From contig CAIIXF020000002.1 of assembly GCA_903813345.2 (NCBI GenBank), positions 19,420,455-19,484,454 of the forward strand: a DNA stretch of 64,000 nt. Direction: 5' to 3'. Within the stretch, counting starts at the first letter, position 1. Every line of letters begins with the position of its first letter. This stretch comes from Owenia fusiformis (taxonomy: Eukaryota > Annelida > Polychaeta > Sabellida > Oweniidae). The notes beneath the pieces were generated by a model that saw nothing but the letters and a program-made list of their open reading frames with translations, had not been told where the DNA came from and did not search any database. Both the position numbers and the translations under genes were made by a program. Of this stretch, positions 62,128-64,000 are shown piece after piece.

Positions 62128-62754
62128 GTAAGACAGTAGTGATCCAGCTGCTTAATAAATGAGTTTTTCGGTCTTCATTTAACAGAGTGGTTAAAGCTGA
62201 GAAATTGCTATTAATCAAAGAAGTATATACTAAGTAGTTTGGAAAAAAAATTTATAATGAAAAAGAGATTTTAATGAGGCTTTGGACTGGATTGTGGGCA
62301 CATTGTTATCTTGGGCTTAGCAATAGACTGTAGATAAAAGACATATTGTTTGACCTCGCAATAAACTGTAGATCATTATATTCTTTTTCTTCATTTTTGG
62401 GCTGTGTGCAGAAATAGTTTATCCATTTAATCAACATAGCGAAATTTCAGTTTCATATAAGAATTGATGATGGGTTCCATTTTTCATTTTTTCCTGATAA
62501 CTTTAAAAAATCTAGATTTATTCTGAAAAGTTAGAAGTGCTGTACCTACTGAGAAACAGCAGAATAGAATATCGAAGTGCAAAAATGAGAGCAAAAAATT
62601 GAGAAAACTATTCTCAACTCGCACATAGAGTCTGCTGCACACTAATATCCTAATATTCATGTGTAATTTTGGCACTCATTAACTGATAACTTAATCCATT
62701 TCTGAATGCATCATTGTTGTATTTAAGCATTTGGCATCACAATACATTCTGAAT

Positions 62755-62934
62755 TCATTTAACAGAATGAAGTCCACTATTTTTGTGAAAGTTTGTGAAC
62801 ACCTCCATTGAATCAGGTGTATTCCTAGGTTTAACCAATGATAAGGCAGTTTGAAAATGTTGCTTAGTAACAGAGTCCGCTTTCATGCTCTCCTCCATTG
62901 CGGCCATAGCAGCTTCATGGCACACTGCAACAAT
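62755..62934 (-). CDS. afg2a: afg2a last exon with stop
   Basis: Acceptor TTTTAG (preceded by TTTCCATTTT). 59 codons, then TGA at 62757-62755. The tail SGLHSVK identifies the family. Confidence 0.85.
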   Translation of the reverse strand: MVAVCHEAAMAAMEESMKADSVTKQHFQTALSLVKPRNTPDSMEVFTNFHKNSGLHSVK

Positions 62935-63923
62935 CTAAAAATGGAAAAAATGGAAAAAAGAAATTGTAGTACAGTAATCTGAACACCTCTAGATGTGAAT
63001 GCTTTCAACTTGCCATAGACTTCCATGTTAAAGAACATTGAAATGTGAACACCTAACAATATGAACACTTTTGACAGGTCAATCCAGCAAAACATTCGTG
63101 AAATATATTTCAAATTGTCATAGGTTTTTAGATTTGATTTTTAAGCTGGAGAAAGTGATATTTTAAATAATTCTTTGATGCTTGCACAGTTCAAATATAC
63201 CAACATATACGTATATGTTTAATTTAGTTGTTCTAGGGATTTAAAGAGAGAATCGGATCTAGCGAGACGGCCAACAATAAATTGTTTCAATTTTAGAATT
63301 TCTGGCTCATGTCATTCCATTTCGAATTTTCATGGGTGAAAATCAGAAAATAGATACAATATACAAGACCTTCTTTAAATACTAGGGGTTTTACTGGCAG
63401 CAGGCAATTTTCACGGGTTGTTTTCAAAAAATTGCCTGTCTTTTTAAGGGACTTTTCAACTTTTACATGTTACATTTATGATTTCCATTAATTTTGCCTG
63501 TTGTTTTCATTTTAGCCTGTTGTGAGGAATTCTAGTGAAACCCCTTAATACCCTTGATTTCAGAATTATAAAGTCATACTTAAAAACTTATTTGCAATGC
63601 TGAATCCAATCCACAATTGAAACCATGTGAGAAGCAGAAGATCCATGAAAAGTTTATTCAGAAAATCTGAGTAACCTAATTTGAAGAATCAAGATTAGAT
63701 AACAACAGCACTATCTACAGTTGCCCTTTAAAAATAAATAATAAAAATTCTAATATACCTCAGCTCCAGAATATCCTTCAGTGCCTGCAACCAGGTGATC
63801 TATTGTGACATCATCAGAGAGGGGCATTGTTCGCAACCTTATTTGGAATATGTCATTGCGAGTCTCTGCATTGGGAAGTGGAACATAAACCATCCTATCT
63901 ATACGGCCAGGTCGAATTAATGC
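62755..63923 (-). CDS. afg2a: AFG2A (SPATA5)-type AAA ATPase, last two coding exons
   Basis: Exons 63923-63759 and 62934-62755 join in phase 0 to give 114 C-terminal residues; the rest lies beyond the right edge. The first starts ALIRPGRIDRMVYVPLPNAE, the second region of homology of the D2 AAA module, and ends GYSGAE. The second continues IVAVCHEAAMAAMEE, the helical subdomain, then KQHFQTALSLVKPR and ends NSGLHSVK. This resembles the end of human SPATA5 (RPGRID, YVPLPD, YSGAE, VAVCREAAL, SGLHTL). AFG2 is a hexameric unfoldase that releases Rlp24 from pre-60S ribosomal particles in yeast. VCP and AFG2B were considered but fit less well (RPGRLD, different tails). Confidence 0.85.
63383..63546. 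repeat. Possible MITE in the afg2a intron
   Basis: ACTAGGGGTTTTACTGG and TCTAGTGAAACCCCTTA are imperfect inverted repeats enclosing TTGCCTGTT-type repeats. Confidence 0.35.
63759..63923 (-). CDS. afg2a: afg2a penultimate exon
   Basis: 165 nt, 55 codons, with acceptor TTATTTTAAG and donor GCTGAG/GTATAT. Sequence right of 63923 is the next intron. Confidence 0.85.
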
Positions 63924-64000
63924 CTTAAAATAATAATACGAGATATCAATGTATATAAGGCATTGACATACGAAATGTCACAACCCACCATTTGTTACAG

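Overview
This is a eukaryotic, intron-rich, AT-rich window from an animal genome. The clearest genes are a Phox2-type paired-like homeobox gene and an ovo/OVOL zinc-finger gene, both metazoan regulators with normal GT-AG introns. The C-terminal exons of an AFG2A (SPATA5)-type AAA ATPase and a family A GPCR lie on the minus strand. The many small foldback elements (several ending in GCGTAGCCAGG- or GGATCCGCCAGTG-like inverted repeats), poly-C tracts and a LINE tail suggest a marine invertebrate. An ambulacrarian deuterostome such as an echinoderm is my guess, but nothing here fixes the species.

Layout. 0-2.2 kb: two coding exons of an unrecognised acidic protein on the minus strand, with a CCAAT/NRF1-like promoter region near 2.1-2.2 kb. 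2.3-10 kb: dense repeats (57-bp minisatellite, 740-bp inverted repeat, two copies of an unknown dispersed repeat, foldback elements, a 37-bp C run). 10.6-14.3 kb: a five-exon gene, assembled here from splice sites and phases, for a 178-residue secreted protein with two copies of a six-cysteine domain joined by a Thr-rich linker. I do not recognise this family, and it is the most novel item in the window. 14.4-17.5 kb: a 3-kb segment bounded by near-perfect inverted repeats. 17.5-29 kb: no gene seen.

29.0-34.5 kb: phox2, complete in four coding exons, with a GC box, CCAAT and TATA box in order upstream and a dimeric PHOX2-type site 2.6 kb upstream. 34.5-41.4 kb: intergenic, with one clean MITE carrying a CATAT target duplication. 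41.4-54.2 kb: ovo, complete in five coding exons, with a SNAG-like N terminus, a 9.2-kb first intron and four C2H2 fingers. 54.8-56.1 kb: a recent tandem duplication just downstream of ovo. 56.3-57.1 kb: a 5'-truncated LINE. 57.6-58.3 kb: a foldback element. 58.5-59.8 kb: the GPCR. 60-62 kb: small palindromes and a possible signal-peptide exon. 62.75 kb to the right edge: the AFG2A-type gene, entering from the right.

How the genes relate. Phox2 and ovo are adjacent and on the same strand, about 7.3 kb apart. Phox2 acts in visceral, autonomic and cholinergic neuron identity; ovo acts in epithelial and germline differentiation. They are not an operon, and nothing in the sequence shows shared control. 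The other genes look like unrelated neighbours. All exon joins were inferred by eye from splice consensus and reading phase. No alignment, gene prediction or database search was run.
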